Shown here in pieces: positions 23,646 to 34,814 of a stretch of DNA of 64,000 nucleotides (within the stretch, counting starts at the first letter, position 1; each line of letters opens with the position of its first letter). The notes under the pieces are model-generated. The model was not told where the DNA came from. It did not search any database and saw nothing but the letters and a program-made list of their open reading frames with translations. The translations under genes and the position numbers were made by a program. The stretch comes from Gautieria morchelliformis (lineage: Eukaryota; Basidiomycota; Agaricomycetes; Gomphales; Gomphaceae): positions 124,001 to 188,000 of the forward strand of contig WHVA01000047.1 of NCBI GenBank assembly GCA_015179125.1, read 5' to 3'.

Positions 23646-25231
23646 GTGTACTTGTTCACCTCTATTAGCTCCCATTCAGATTCATCCTTCATCATCCATG
23701 TACAACTTCCCGGTCTCTCTAACTCCATTCCTACTCTCATCGATTCTGGTGCCACTTCGAATTTTATTGATAGCTCATTTTCCTCTCGTCCTGGTTTTGT
23801 ATGTACATCGCTCCGTTTGCCAATCGCCCTCTCTCTCTTCGATGGGAAGCCAGCCACTGCTGGTTTCATTCACGAGTATCTACATACTGGTCTCACATTC
23901 AGCGACTCCTCTTTGCAGGACATTTCGCTACTTGTCACAAGGTTACACCCTTCGGCCCAATCGTCCTCGGACTTCCGTGGCTTTGCTCTACGAAACCCAC
24001 TATCGATTGGGACTCTCTCTCAATTACCTTTCCTTCTGGCACCGATTCCATGCTCCCACATATGACGGTCGCTATGGCCTGCACGATGATTTCCCCTCCG
24101 GCTATCTTCGACAGTATTCCCAAACTCCACACTGCCTCGATGCTTTCACCACTGCCAGTTCCTGGTTCACATTCGTCCCCACCATCCTGTAGTGTTGTTT
24201 ATAGTTCAGTTCAGTTCAATTCAGTTCACAAACCGGTTCATGGTTTTGGGTCATGACCCAGCTCCAGCTCAGCTCATGTGCCAGTTCAGCTCATGAACCG
24301 GTCCTGAGCCAGTTCTGAACCAGTTAAATACCGGTTTAACTCTAAATGATTTATTTTTTAATTCTACTAATATTTGGCTACTTTACATAAGGTCATATTC
24401 ATTTATTTTTGACATCTAACTAACTAAATTAAAAGGGGAATGACTCCTGCAAGGGCAGGAGTCATTGTGTGGAGTGAGAAAACAGCACGGCCTTATGTAG
24501 ACCGCGCTGTTTGTTGATCTTTGCAAGTCATGTGACCTGCAATGGTCAATGAAACAGCGACATTTGCTGGTCACGTGACTTGCAAACAGCGCGGTCTTTA
24601 TAAGGCCGCACTGTTTGCTCACTTCACACAACTACTCCTGCCCTTGCAGGAGTCATTCCCCTTTTTATTTAGTTAGTTAGATGTCAAAAATAAATAATTA
24701 TGACCTTAAAGTAGCCAAATATTAGTAGAATTAAAAAATAAATCATTTAAATATATAATAGTATTGAACCAGTTCAGAACCGGTTCATGATTGATTCAGA
24801 CCGATCTAAGGAATGGAGAGGATGCCAGTTCCAGGTTTGGTTCAAATACCTGTTCAGCTCAATGAACTGAACTGGAACTGAACTGGCATGGATCAATTCA
24901 AGCTGAACTGTAAACAACACTACCATCCTGTGGTTACGTCCCGAACGTGGCGATTGGACAACTCTCTTACATCCCAGTCCTTCCACCAGATGTCACTTCT
25001 TCGCCTGCTCCTATTCTGAATCTTTCTGGTTACGAACAGACGTTCGACGTGGATGGCGAACCATTACTTCTCTCAGCCAAGACTATCGAGAATCACTCTT
25101 CTGAGTCCTCCATATCACTTCCTAATACTCTCATCCATCCATTTTCAGCCACAGAAGAAAGCATAATAGAAACCGAACCTATTCGACCAAAAATAGTGCC
25201 CGTTCCAAACCACTGTACGCCATGTATATAA
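23646..25231 (+). pseudogene. Retrotransposon protease region, split by a MITE
   Basis: A retropepsin with active-site LIDSGATSNFIDSSF lies at about 23735-23780, followed by LFDGKPATAGF. After frame changes come VLGLPWLCSTKPTIDWDS, and after the MITE (24190-24922) a final open part (24947-25231). Upstream gag and downstream reverse transcriptase are missing. The D-S-G triad is that of an aspartic protease that cleaves the retroelement polyprotein. The flanks of the MITE rejoin cleanly across an 8-bp duplication. Confidence 0.8.
24190..24922. mobile_element. hAT-type MITE/foldback element (733 bp)
   Basis: The ends are TAGTGTTGTTTATAGTTCAG and its near-complement CTGAACTGTAAACAACACTA. It is flanked by an identical 8-bp duplication CCATCCTG (24182-24189 and 24923-24930), the size typical of hAT elements. 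No coding sequence. The subterminal parts repeat AGTTCAG and GAACCGGTTCATG. Farther in, arms at about 24345-24440 and 24655-24755 are inverted copies, and each carries a small hairpin (ATGACTCCTGC, loop, GCAGGAGTCAT). Confidence 0.93.
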
Positions 25232-25334
25232 TCGCTAGCTGATGACCACCTCCTATTCTATTGTTTGGCTCCTGATCTGCCCCCGACACAAAGGTAACAC
25301 CGCATATAAGCCTAATCAGTGTGGCCGCCTTAAG

Positions 25335-25809
25335 TAGTTTCCATTTGCATGTATATTCCCCAGTTCAATTATCATACGTCCATCTTCTGCAAAACTTGAC
25401 CTCACTGTGATCATCATCTTGAGCCCTCTCCTGTAGATTCCTATCTTCGACCAGAGGAGGACTTAAGCACCATTGGTGAGTTTTCGTACTACGCCTTTGT
25501 TACCTTAGCCTTTGAACTATTATCTGCGCTGTCGGCGAAGGGCTCCGAAGGAGTGCCTTCGCCGGTGAAAGGATTGTTGCTACTTAAACAACCTTTCCAT
25601 GACGCCTTGCACGTTACATCGTCAAGTGCCACGGGCTATTTTCGCTATGACTGTAGATAGGGTGAGCTCCGTTCAGGCAGCCCTCTTATCTACAGAACAT
25701 TTATTGGTTCACTTTATTCGCCGGACGGCACGCCTCCTCGCACAAGGTATTTGGGCATTCTCTGGGTTCACTAATACACGATATTAATGCCTAAAAATCA
25801 ATCTTGACA
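25335..25809 (+). mobile_element. LTR1 copy, 3' half
   Basis: It matches the last half of LTR1 (compare 47965-48423), ends AATCTTGACA at 25809 and lacks the 5' half. The block GCGAAGGGCTCCGAAGGAG near 25535 forms part of a short inverted repeat shared by LTR1 copies. Confidence 0.82.
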
Positions 25810-25849
25810 GACAGCAGCCAACGTTGATGTCATATTCAACCATCATCAA

Positions 25850-26237
25850 AGGACAAATGGGAAATAGCAGCATACACAAAAGAACCCAATGAGCTAACCC
25901 TATGGCATCACAGATTAGCTCACACCACCATCTCAATGATTGAAAAGATGTTGAAGAAAAAAACTGGCATGGGATTACCAGACCTCGGCACAGGGCTGAA
26001 GATGGATCAATTCACTAATTGTCCACATGGAAAGCAGACGAGAGCCTCATTAAAATGCATTGAGGAGCTACCGAAGAGTATGGGAGATGTCATTTCATCG
26101 GACCTATATGGTCCATTCGAAACATCCATCCGAGGCTACAGGTACTTCGTAACATGGATCGATCACGCTACCAGATATGTCAGCATCCATTTCCTGCAGA
26201 ACAAAGAATGTGAAACCATCACCAACTCATTCTCAAA
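25850..26237 (+). pseudogene. Ty1/copia pre-integrase and integrase fragment
   Basis: Contains LWHHRLAHTTISMIEKM (gag-pre-integrase zinc region), CPHGKQTRASL, and the start of the integrase core (DVISSDLYGPFETSIRGYRY followed by FVTWIDHATRYVS). The DLYGP Asp is the first catalytic residue. The sequence switches to gypsy RT in the same direction at about 26238, so this piece is truncated. Confidence 0.85.
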
Positions 26238-28807
26238 CCAGAGAAGTGTGCGTTCAAGAGAACCCAAAGTGAGTATCTTAGCCTTATCATCTCGGAAGGA
26301 GCAGTAGAGATCGAGCCAGTCAAGGTGAAGGGCATCTTGGAGTAGCCAACACCTCAGAGCCAACACAAAGTGCAGTCCTTTGTCAGCTTTGTGAACTTCT
26401 ACCGGTGATTCATTCAGGACTTCTCCCACAATGCTTGGCCCTTCTTTGATCTGACCAAGAAAGGTGTCTCACGGGTGTGGGCTGAAGCTGAGAAAGCTGC
26501 CTTTGACAAACTCAAGCAGCTGATCACTTCAGCCCCGATCCTCACATTCCCAGACGACCTCCGACCTTTCCAAGTGGAAGCCGACTCATCCAACCTGGCT
26601 ACCAAGGCTGTCCTGTCCCAGCAGTCCCTGGAGGATGAGATGTGGCACCCAATCACCTACTTCTCTAAGATCCTGAGCCCCATCGAATGGAATTACAAGA
26701 TCCATGACAAGGATATGTTATCACTGGAGGCATATAAAAAATTTCTGGTCTGAAAAACTTTTCAAAGAACTGTAAAGATATTCCAATATTTTTTAATGTT
26801 TTTAATGTAAAAAAACTTTAACATAATTTTGTGTTTTTGTTAGAATTTGTTGACCAAGAAAATTGTAAAAAAGTTTAAAGTTTTTTACAAAGTTTTTTAT
26901 GTCTTTTTATAAGTCTCTTTGTGCAAACACAAAGAAACCCATAAAAAACCCTGAAAAAAACTTTGAATTTTTTTACAATTTTCTTGCTCAACAAATTCTA
27001 ATAAAAACACAAAATTTTATTATAGTTTTTTTTATATAAAAAACACTCAAATTATTTGGAATATCTTTACAGTTTTTTGAACAGTTTTTCAGACAAGAAA
27101 ACCCTTATATGCCTGCAGTGTTAAATCATCTGAGCCTTGGAGGAGTGGCAGCATTTCCTGGAAGGGGCTTACAGCTGGGTCGAGATCTGGATGGACCACA
27201 AAAACCTGAAGTACTTCCGCACATCCAAGAAGCTCAACCACTCAGTGGTCCCTCTATGTGTCCTGGTTCAACTTCAAGCTGCACCACTGGCTGGGAAAGT
27301 CCATGGGCAAACCGGACACACTGTCTCAGTGCACAGACCACAACTCTGGAAGTGGAGACAATGCTGACCTGACCCAAGCTCTTTGAAATACAAGCACTGG
27401 AAAGTGCCACAGCCATTGGTGAAGAAGCTGACATTCTCCAAGACATTCATCGGGGTTTCTGAGATGGAGAGAATGAGGAGTCAGTGGTGAAGGCAGCGGA
27501 GGGACTCTGAAAGGGGCATTCCAGCTCTGTGTGAAGTGCCAAGTGGTTGGAGAGAGATGGGCTGTTGCAGTTCAGGGGCAAGATCTACATCCCAAATGTG
27601 CCGCCATATCGTGTCTCAGCACCATGACACTTGGGTCGCTGGGCATGCTGGGAGGTGGAAGACATTAGAGCTGGTGGCACATAACTACTGGTGGGTGCAG
27701 ATGTCATGGCATGTCGGTCAGTACATGAAGTCCTGTGACCTCTGCCTACTTGCTTACTAGGTGCCACTTCATCCTGACCATGACCACCATGATGGCCCTT
27801 GGAGTGGCTCACCTGTTCCTCTGAAACATCTGGAAACTGCATGGACTCCCACACCATGTCGTTTCTGACCAAGGCCTCCAGTTTGTGGCCAAGCTAACCT
27901 GCGAACTGTACTGGATGCTCAGGACGTGGCTCTCCACAACCACCGCATACCACCTGCAGGGAGACAGCCAGACAGAATGTGTCAACCAAGAGCTCAAGCA
28001 GTACCTTTGGCTCCTTGTGAACAAGAGACAGAATGACTGGGATGAACTCCTCCCACTTGAACTCACAGAGTTCCAGTACAACCACATCCACTCCATGACA
28101 CAAGAGACACTGTTCATGCTTGACACCAGCAGGCACCCTCAGATAGGATTCAAACCCAACCAGCTGGACTCCCAGATGGAATCCATGAACAAGTTCCAAG
28201 ACCGGATGGAAGCCTCACTCTCGGAAGTACAATTGGCACTCATTAAGGCCAATGACGACATGGCTCAGTATTACAACCGACACCAAATCCACACCCCCAA
28301 GTATAATGTTGGTGACCATGTCTTCCTTGATGCAAGTGACATCCAGACCACTCGGCCCTCAGCTAAGCTCACTCACCAGTACCTCAGCCCCTTCATGGTA
28401 ATCTGGAAGGTTGGAAAGAATGCATACTAACTCCACCTGCCTGCACAGATGGTCCAGCGACACCCAGCCTTCAATGTCATGAAACTCCTCCCAGCCTGGA
28501 AGAACCAATCTTGGGCCGAAGAGCCAGACCCCTGTCCCCCCAAGAAACTGTTGATGGGGAGCAGCATTATATGGTCAACCAGATCCGCAACAGCCACCTC
28601 CTACAGGGCTGCCTCAAATTCTTGATCAGGTGGGAAGGCTATGGGTACCAGGAGAACTCCTCAGTCTCCAAAGATGACGTCCATACACCAGCTAAGGTGT
28701 GAGAATTCTACCAGACTCACCTGGGATCACCTTGGAGGATTAGGTCGATGGCCTTCCAATCAATCATGTCCCGTGCTTCGAGGATGCAGCACTCTAGAGG
28801 GGGGTGA
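26238..28807 (+). pseudogene. Ty3/gypsy Pol remnant related to G1, split by a MITE
   Basis: RT thumb and RNase H sequence starts at about 26238 (PEKCAFKRTQ; VQSFVSFVNFYR). It includes VEADSSNLATKAVLSQQS and breaks at 26721 for a MITE. It resumes at 27121 with RNase H ([10 protein letters not shown]), the integrase zinc region, the integrase core (TTTAYHLQGDSQTECVNQEL, 27945-28000) and a decayed chromodomain (FLIRWEGYGYQENSS). The element is clearly more diverged than the 17-kb copy and carries many stops. It ends at its LTR. Confidence 0.88.
26722..27120. mobile_element. AT-rich MITE with long inverted repeats (399 bp)
   Basis: The ends CACTGGAGGCATATAA and TTATATGCCTGCAGTG are inverted, and complementarity continues inward (GTCTGAAAAACT, ACTGTAAAGATATTCCAA) for over 60 bp. 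TTA lies on both sides (26718-26720 and 27121-27123), with one extra T at the left, so a 3-bp duplication is likely but not perfect. It interrupts the RNase H reading of the surrounding gypsy element. No coding capacity. Confidence 0.85.
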
Positions 28808-29154
28808 TGTCAGGGGAACCCCCTCCTGAGGCTATCTCCATTCTTGGTTTCAGTTCCAACCTTAGGTCCAGATCTGACCCAAGAACACCCCAAGGGCAGA
28901 ACTGAGTTCCCAAGCCTTCAGCTTGAGCAACAATCCTGGAGTGGCATCAGGGGTGTATGCAGGGTTGCACATGTTAGTCAGTTGCTGTGGAGGTTCAGAC
29001 TTACATCAGGAGTGGAGCAGGCATCCCTTACTTTGATCAGGGGGATGAGGTATATAGGTAGCATGCTGGCAGCGGGGATCCACAGCTTTTCCTCTTTGGA
29101 TCCTCCTCTGCCAGATCACGTGATTTCCGCTGTCTCAGACGGGTTGCCCTTACA
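28808..29154 (+). repeat. G1-related 3' LTR (347 bp)
   Basis: Starts TGTCAGGGGAACCCC after the tract GAGGGGGGTGA and ends GGGTTGCCCTTACA. It is shorter than the other two complete copies because the TTCCG repeat block is missing. Confidence 0.82.
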
Positions 29155-29500
29155 TGCACTGATGGAAGCCATGAAGCATGCACAGTGGACCATTTCCCTA
29201 CTCCAGCAACTTGACTTCAAAATCAAGCTACCACTTGACATCTTTTCAGATTCACTAGGTGCTCATGGGATTGCTGCGAACACTGTTTCTCACAAGCAAA
29301 CAAAACATACTGATGTCAAGTATCATTACATCTACAAACACATCAAAAAGGGAGTTGTTGAGATCTTGGCCATATCAACAAAAGACAACACTGTTGACCT
29401 CCTGACAAAGGCCTTACCCCACAACCAGAACCCTCAAAATATTGTAAGAGCAACCTCTACAGGCAGTTTAGAACCTAGACGGCGTCAGAGAAGAGTCTGA
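29155..29500 (+). pseudogene. Ty1/copia RNase H C-terminal remnant
   Basis: Contains LDIFSDSLGAHGIAANTVSH, KQTKHTDVKYHYIYKHIKKG and ISTKDNTVDLLTKALPHNQN, the standard end of copia polyproteins. It joins the gypsy LTR at 29154 and may belong to the same old copia element as the fragment at 25.9 kb. Confidence 0.85.
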
Positions 29501-29532
29501 AGCGCCATCATACACGTATTAGGTATCTATAC

Positions 29533-29831
29533 TGTAGGGATGAACGTGTAAGCCAGGAGCAAACCGCATCACCCCGTGTCACCCCATTGTGACAAAGCAT
29601 ATGCGCAGTCTCATTGTTCTACATTTTCCATTGTCCAACGTCCCTGTTGTAGTTTATTCCCATTGTTCTCTTAGACTATAAAGTAGATAGTTAGAAGTCT
29701 TTCTCCCTCAGTATTTTGCACTCGAGCATTTACTGAGGTAAGACATTTGTTATACTTCTCATATTCATTCTTACTTATACGCTTGTATAGAAATACTTGT
29801 ATAGATAAATATATTTATAACAACTCTTACA
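29533..29831 (+). repeat. Probable copia 3' LTR
   Basis: It lies just after the copia polyprotein end. It begins TGTAGGGATGAACG, ends AACAACTCTTACA and has a TATA-like stretch (GACTATAAAGTAG) inside. No second copy is in the window, so the borders are provisional. Confidence 0.45.
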
Positions 29832-32800
29832 TATACTAGTTGCTGAGTAATAGTAACTGTATCATGTGCAAAAAGAGAGGACAGTGCTGGCTCAGCGATT
29901 GGTCACTCGGATATACAACACAAAACTAGGGATCAGCAACTGCTCAATTGCAAGGGAGTGGTGATTAACTGCTTGCTGCCCCTTGTTTTACATGACCAAT
30001 AACTGATTACTCACTAGTTAGTATAAGTACCTAATGCATGTATAATGGTGCTTTATACTTTATCTGATGCTGTCTAGGTACCTCTTACTAGTCTCTAATA
30101 CCATAGACTTTATCTGATGCCAACTAGGTTATAAGCTGCTTGTAGAAGTTGCTCTTACAATAGGCCATTTTCAGGGGACCTTCTGAAGCCATTTCCAAGC
30201 TTGGCCCCAGTCCAAGCACATCCTGAACCACCAAGCCATTCTCCAGTCTATCCCGGTCCCAAAGCCAAACTCCCAGACCTTCAGCTTGGGCGAGCACCCT
30301 GGAGTGACATCAGGGTCATGTGCAGGGTCATGCATATTAGGAGGTTGTTTGTAATTACTATAATATCAGATGTTTACTAATAAAAGTGAGATTCCCATAA
30401 AACCCCATCTTTAAATAGTGATATCTTTTCTGAGACTATTCTATTGTTAAAAAGCAATTCTGGGAAATAGTTCTCCATGTTACATGCTAAACAATTAAAG
30501 CTCATTTAATAGAATCCATTGTATATGATTTCCTTCTGTTTATAGATATCTGTTAATACTTTTGTTGGTACACCATTTTTTAAAAAATAAACTGCAGTTC
30601 TTTCCATGTAAAATATGTAAGATACTATTGGAGATTTTCATCCTACAGCCCTCCTAAGGACGATGTTCATATTGACAATAATGAACATTCTTCTAGAATA
30701 TATTAGATATCTTTTAAAATATCAACCATAACTGAATTCATAGTCCATCATTTTGAGCAGCTTGTATATTGTGGATATCCTAAAAAATTTTGAAGGTTCT
30801 GATATTTTAAAAATATGTTTGTATATGCCGAAGCATGGTGTGTATTGAGATAGCAGAGCAGTTTCAGATGGGATTTGGATGAGTATATGTTACATGTATG
30901 AAGTTTGTTAGATGTACAATGATAAAATGTAGAGGCAAGTATGGACCATATGAGTATATGTTAGAAGTATATATGAAGTGTGTTAGATGTATGATGACAG
31001 AATGTAGAAGCAAGTATGGACAATAACTGTACTATATTATTATATATGGTTGATAGTAGGGTATACACCTTTTCCTGGGGGAGCTGCAGACTGTGAGAAA
31101 GAATGTTAGGGCAAGGATTAAGCATGCCTTACAGGTTCTGGCAACTGTTTCAATTGTGATACGTTTTATGAAATACAGATAGATTGGCTATATATATGTA
31201 TATGATAACTATAAACATCCATCTAATTGAGCAAACCCTACCAGGTATTCTTAGTATGTTGAATCAGGTAGAAATATCTCCTAGTTAACTCACCCATTCT
31301 GAGGTAACACATATGTATTTAAAGGTATCAATGGCATACATGTGTATAAAATGTACTATCGGAGGGAATATATCTTTTAAAATCCTTAAAGTTCTAACTC
31401 ACCAGTGTTTCATAATCTATTCAGCCCTTAAAGGAGCTTCATTTCATAATGTACAAATAAGTTTTAAAGATTCCAAAAGTTTTAAAATCCAAATTATGTT
31501 TAGAATAGGTTTCAAGTATTTAAATGATCTTAAAGAGGTATTAGAGTTTGATACTTCTTAGTTTCAGAACAACCTCCTTATGTGATTGCCCCGAAGGTCA
31601 GGGTTGACATCAGTGGTGGAGCAGGCATCCCTGACTTTGATCAGAGGCATGTATATAGGTAGCACTGGCAGTGGGGATCCTCAGCTTTTCCTCTTTGGAT
31701 CCTCCTGTGCCAGGTGTAGTGTTCTGCAAAGCCTGGCTTCTGCCACAGCTAAGCTGGAGCCAAGCCACCAAAAACGAGGCTGGGCCTGGCCAAAGCCATC
31801 CTGAGGCCGGGAGCCAGGGCCCAGCCTGGGCTTTAGAGAGCCCAAGCTGAGCCCTGAAGCATGGTTCAAGCTTACATGTGATTACCTGTGATGTGCAAAT
31901 CGGGTGACAGGCTGCACTCCAAATGGAGACTCAAGATGAACATGATCAGGTCAATGTCATTGACCTCTCCGGTAACTGTCAGCTCATGGAAGGGGAGAGT
32001 GACTTCAAAGGGATATCCGAGTATGTAGAATACAACTAGTTTACTTAAAGTACATAGAATTTTTAGTCCAGCGTTGCATCCCCTCAAATGATGTCCCACT
32101 CATGAGCCCTGGCAAAAGCCGGGCCAAGCCCAAGCGGAGCCAGAGCCAGAGCCCCCATGAGCCGAGCCGAAGCCATGGCTTTTGGGCCGAGCAAGGCTAT
32201 GCAGAACTCATGTCATGTAGACATTCATTTCTCTTTGGATCATCCTCTGCCAGGCCACATGATTTCACTGTCTTGGGGGAGAGTTGCCCTTACAACCATG
32301 GTGATCAATTGCCTGGGGCTTCCACCGCTTAGCAATGAATGCAAACGGACAGGTTCCCCTGACATAGACCTTCTACTATTTAGAATGCATGATCGAGGCT
32401 TCAAGGTGCTGACCTGGTTCGGGGGACCCCCAGAGTACAGCAAGGGAGGGTGGGCGAATGATCAGTCCTCATCACGCGCATTGCACTCCAAGTTTTCCTA
32501 CCCAAAACATGTAATATATTTTATTCATGCAGTTTACATTCATTCTATGCCAGACATGTGTGATGCGTTGGGTGCTGAATCGGCGAGCCACACGCCGACT
32601 AAGCTGCTTGTTGGCCGGGCCTCACACCCCTTTGCTTAGTGGCGTCACCCTCACGTTAGCTGTTTTTTTTCCAGTAATTCAGGGTACTACGCGAGGGGTT
32701 ATATGTTGCGTAAAAGGTCACCTATGTTCCTTGAAAATTGGAAGATGAAGTAGACTCGACATGCCTCGTGCGTCGATCACGCGTGCTTCGTGCGCATACA

Positions 32801-33373
32801 TGAATCGCTTCCCGCACTAAGGAGATCTAGTGCACGATCATCTCATCTCGCATAGGTGGTGTATAGAATGGATCCTGATCAGAAGTCTCCCTTGTACATA
32901 ATACAGCTTCAGAGTGCAACCTGACGATCGCAGCAGAATTGAAAATAGGAGATATGCATCAGCATGCCCAGAAACTCGCATCATTTCACATCTAGTCAAG
33001 CTGTCACCCTGCCTTCATGCCTCCCTTTCAAATGACGTTACTAATCTGTGAACACTACGGCTGACTCGGAGATCTGACAGCCCATTGTAATATTCCTTAT
33101 GGGGTGATGCCAAAGGGTTTCGCAAATACGAAAAGAAACTATCTCTGGGAACTACGGTGCGATATGCTTCGGTCGAGTTGTGAGTTCATGCTTCGACTGT
33201 TGTGTGTGATCCCTGGATCTCAGGTACTTAAGCTTAAACGCACAGGGTAATCATCATTAACAATATTAAGCAACAGATTGCGTCATTACTAGGTCATTAC
33301 ACGTATGTATTGTTACAGGGAGCGCATTAGATGGCATTAATATCGAGGCGTATCGAGACGTATCCACAAAGGT
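29832..33373. other. Degraded repeat region without intact gene
   Basis: Two pieces of a G1-type LTR (about 30170-30353 and 31596-31714) are separated by 1.2 kb of AT-rich DNA with no recognisable coding content. A further LTR end (GAGAGTTGCCCTTACA) lies at about 32280-32295. Open frames at 31313-31561 and 32157-32639 match nothing I know. 32650-33373 shows no feature beyond possible 3' sequence of the next gene. Confidence 0.55.
31717..32210. mobile_element. Possible hAT-like foldback MITE
   Basis: The left end TAGTGTTCTGCAAAGCC is the approximate inverse of the right end GGCTATGCAGAACTCA. GC-rich arms (GGCCTGGCCAAAGCC-type) occur at both sides of a plainer centre. Flanking 8-mers (GCCAGGTG and TGTCATGT) agree only in part, so the class is uncertain. 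Confidence 0.5.
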
Positions 33374-34814
33374 TTACACGGCCAGAATGTTCCAGCGTAC
33401 ATGAGCGGGAAGAAAGTGAGCAAAGAGAAGCCATATCTGTTCCGGAAGAATGAGTAATTGCGACAAGTTGATGGGCGTTGCTAGCTCACGTTGAAAATTA
33501 GGTAAGAAAGGCTGTCCTGGTGCGATGCTCGCAAGTTGTAGTATCGCCAACCAACGAACGTCCCAAGGCAGCAAAATGAAATTAGAGTGATAGGACCAAG
33601 TACCCAGTACTTTCCTAAGATCACAGACCACGCTATCATGGAAAAAAGTGTGAAGAGCCGGGAAAAAGATGGTGCGTATATGGGGAAAGTGGTGCGCCCC
33701 AGCTTGATGTCGCCTTCGACGTCAGAAAAATCCTGTGCTTGGATGGTGGTGAAGATAACACAGGCGCTGAAAGCCATAGCCCGCCAAGCAGTTGTATCAA
33801 GTTGTGTGGTTTGACCTACCATGTTACGGGAAATGAGTTTGACACGCTGCATGTAGAATGTAAATCCTACCCATGACTTTCGTGGCACCCAATTCGAAAG
33901 TGAGATATCCTGAGACGTTGCAGAAATTCTTGCCAACCCAATGGCCTGCTAGCTGCAGCTCGTCGTAAAGGATCATCGTCATCGTCAAACCGGCGCTAGC
34001 GAAGACCACGTCCCATCCATGAAAACTTGAGACACCTAAACAGATTGGTACAAGGCAGAGGCGGAGGCGAATCGCAGCGTTGCCTGAGACACGGCCCGAA
34101 GGAATTGGACGCCAGGGCCGGTTGATCATGTCCTCATCGTAAGACTTGTATTGGTTAGAGACGTTGCACTGAAGGAGGTGTACCCATATCCACAGTATGC
34201 TATGCAACATGCGGGGGACTGAGTATACAGGTGCCGCAACCGCCGCGAACAATGTCTACAGGAGCCCAGGACAATGAATTGAGCACATGAATAATAGTGA
34301 GCTGGATGGGCAACTCACAATAGGACAGAAAATAGTCTTATAGTCAGTGTATGTGAAAAGTATGAGGGTGTGTATATGCCATGCAATTTCAGTCACGAGC
34401 GATGTTGCTACTTTGTGGAGGTGACGATATCCATTCGTAATGGTAGGCCGAGAGGAAAGGGTATTAAGAAGGGGATGATATGGTTTAAACATGACAAGGG
34501 TAAAAGTCATATACAGGGTTTACAGGCCTGGCATGCGCGAGAGACAGCTGTACTGAGATCGAAGCTTTATAGACGTCCCAGGTCACTGCTAACCCCCTCG
34601 GGAGTAGTATCTGAACTGGGTGTGTGTTACTCACTATATTGGGATAAACCGATGGCCAGAGAATAAGTAGATGGTAAATGATAGGTTGTCCGAAAATGGT
34701 GCGGCCGAGACGTAAGGAGTACTCCAGCACAACCTGAATAGCCCCAACAGTCAACAGTACTGTCAGCCATCGGGTAAGTCCAAGATTAAACAAGTGGCCA
34801 TCTGGAAGGGTCAT
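33374..34814 (-). CDS. UbiA-family prenyltransferase or terpene cyclase
   Basis: An integral membrane enzyme of the UbiA superfamily. Both metal/diphosphate motifs are present: NQYKSYDEDMINRPWRPIP (about 34150-34100) and DFSDVEGDIKLGRTTFPI (about 33725-33670). At least seven hydrophobic helices surround them. The start is ATG at 34814 (MTLPDGHLF); an upstream extension lacks ATG. Exons join through GTGAGT-type donors, for example FCPI-TLFAAVAAP. The last short exon follows an intron at about 33487-33430 and ends at TAA 33374. No frame break was found, so it looks intact. In fungi this family includes aromatic prenyltransferases and membrane sesquiterpene cyclases such as the fumagillin cyclase; sequence alone does not tell which. 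It is on the same strand as a P450 1.6 kb upstream, suggesting joint specialised metabolism. Confidence 0.85.

Noticed and set aside
26754-27060. AT-rich tract as a possible replication origin
   Set aside because: It is explained by the inverted-repeat MITE that contains it.
32157-32639. 160-codon plus-strand open frame
   Set aside because: It runs through a foldback arm and a gypsy LTR end, so it cannot be a single gene.
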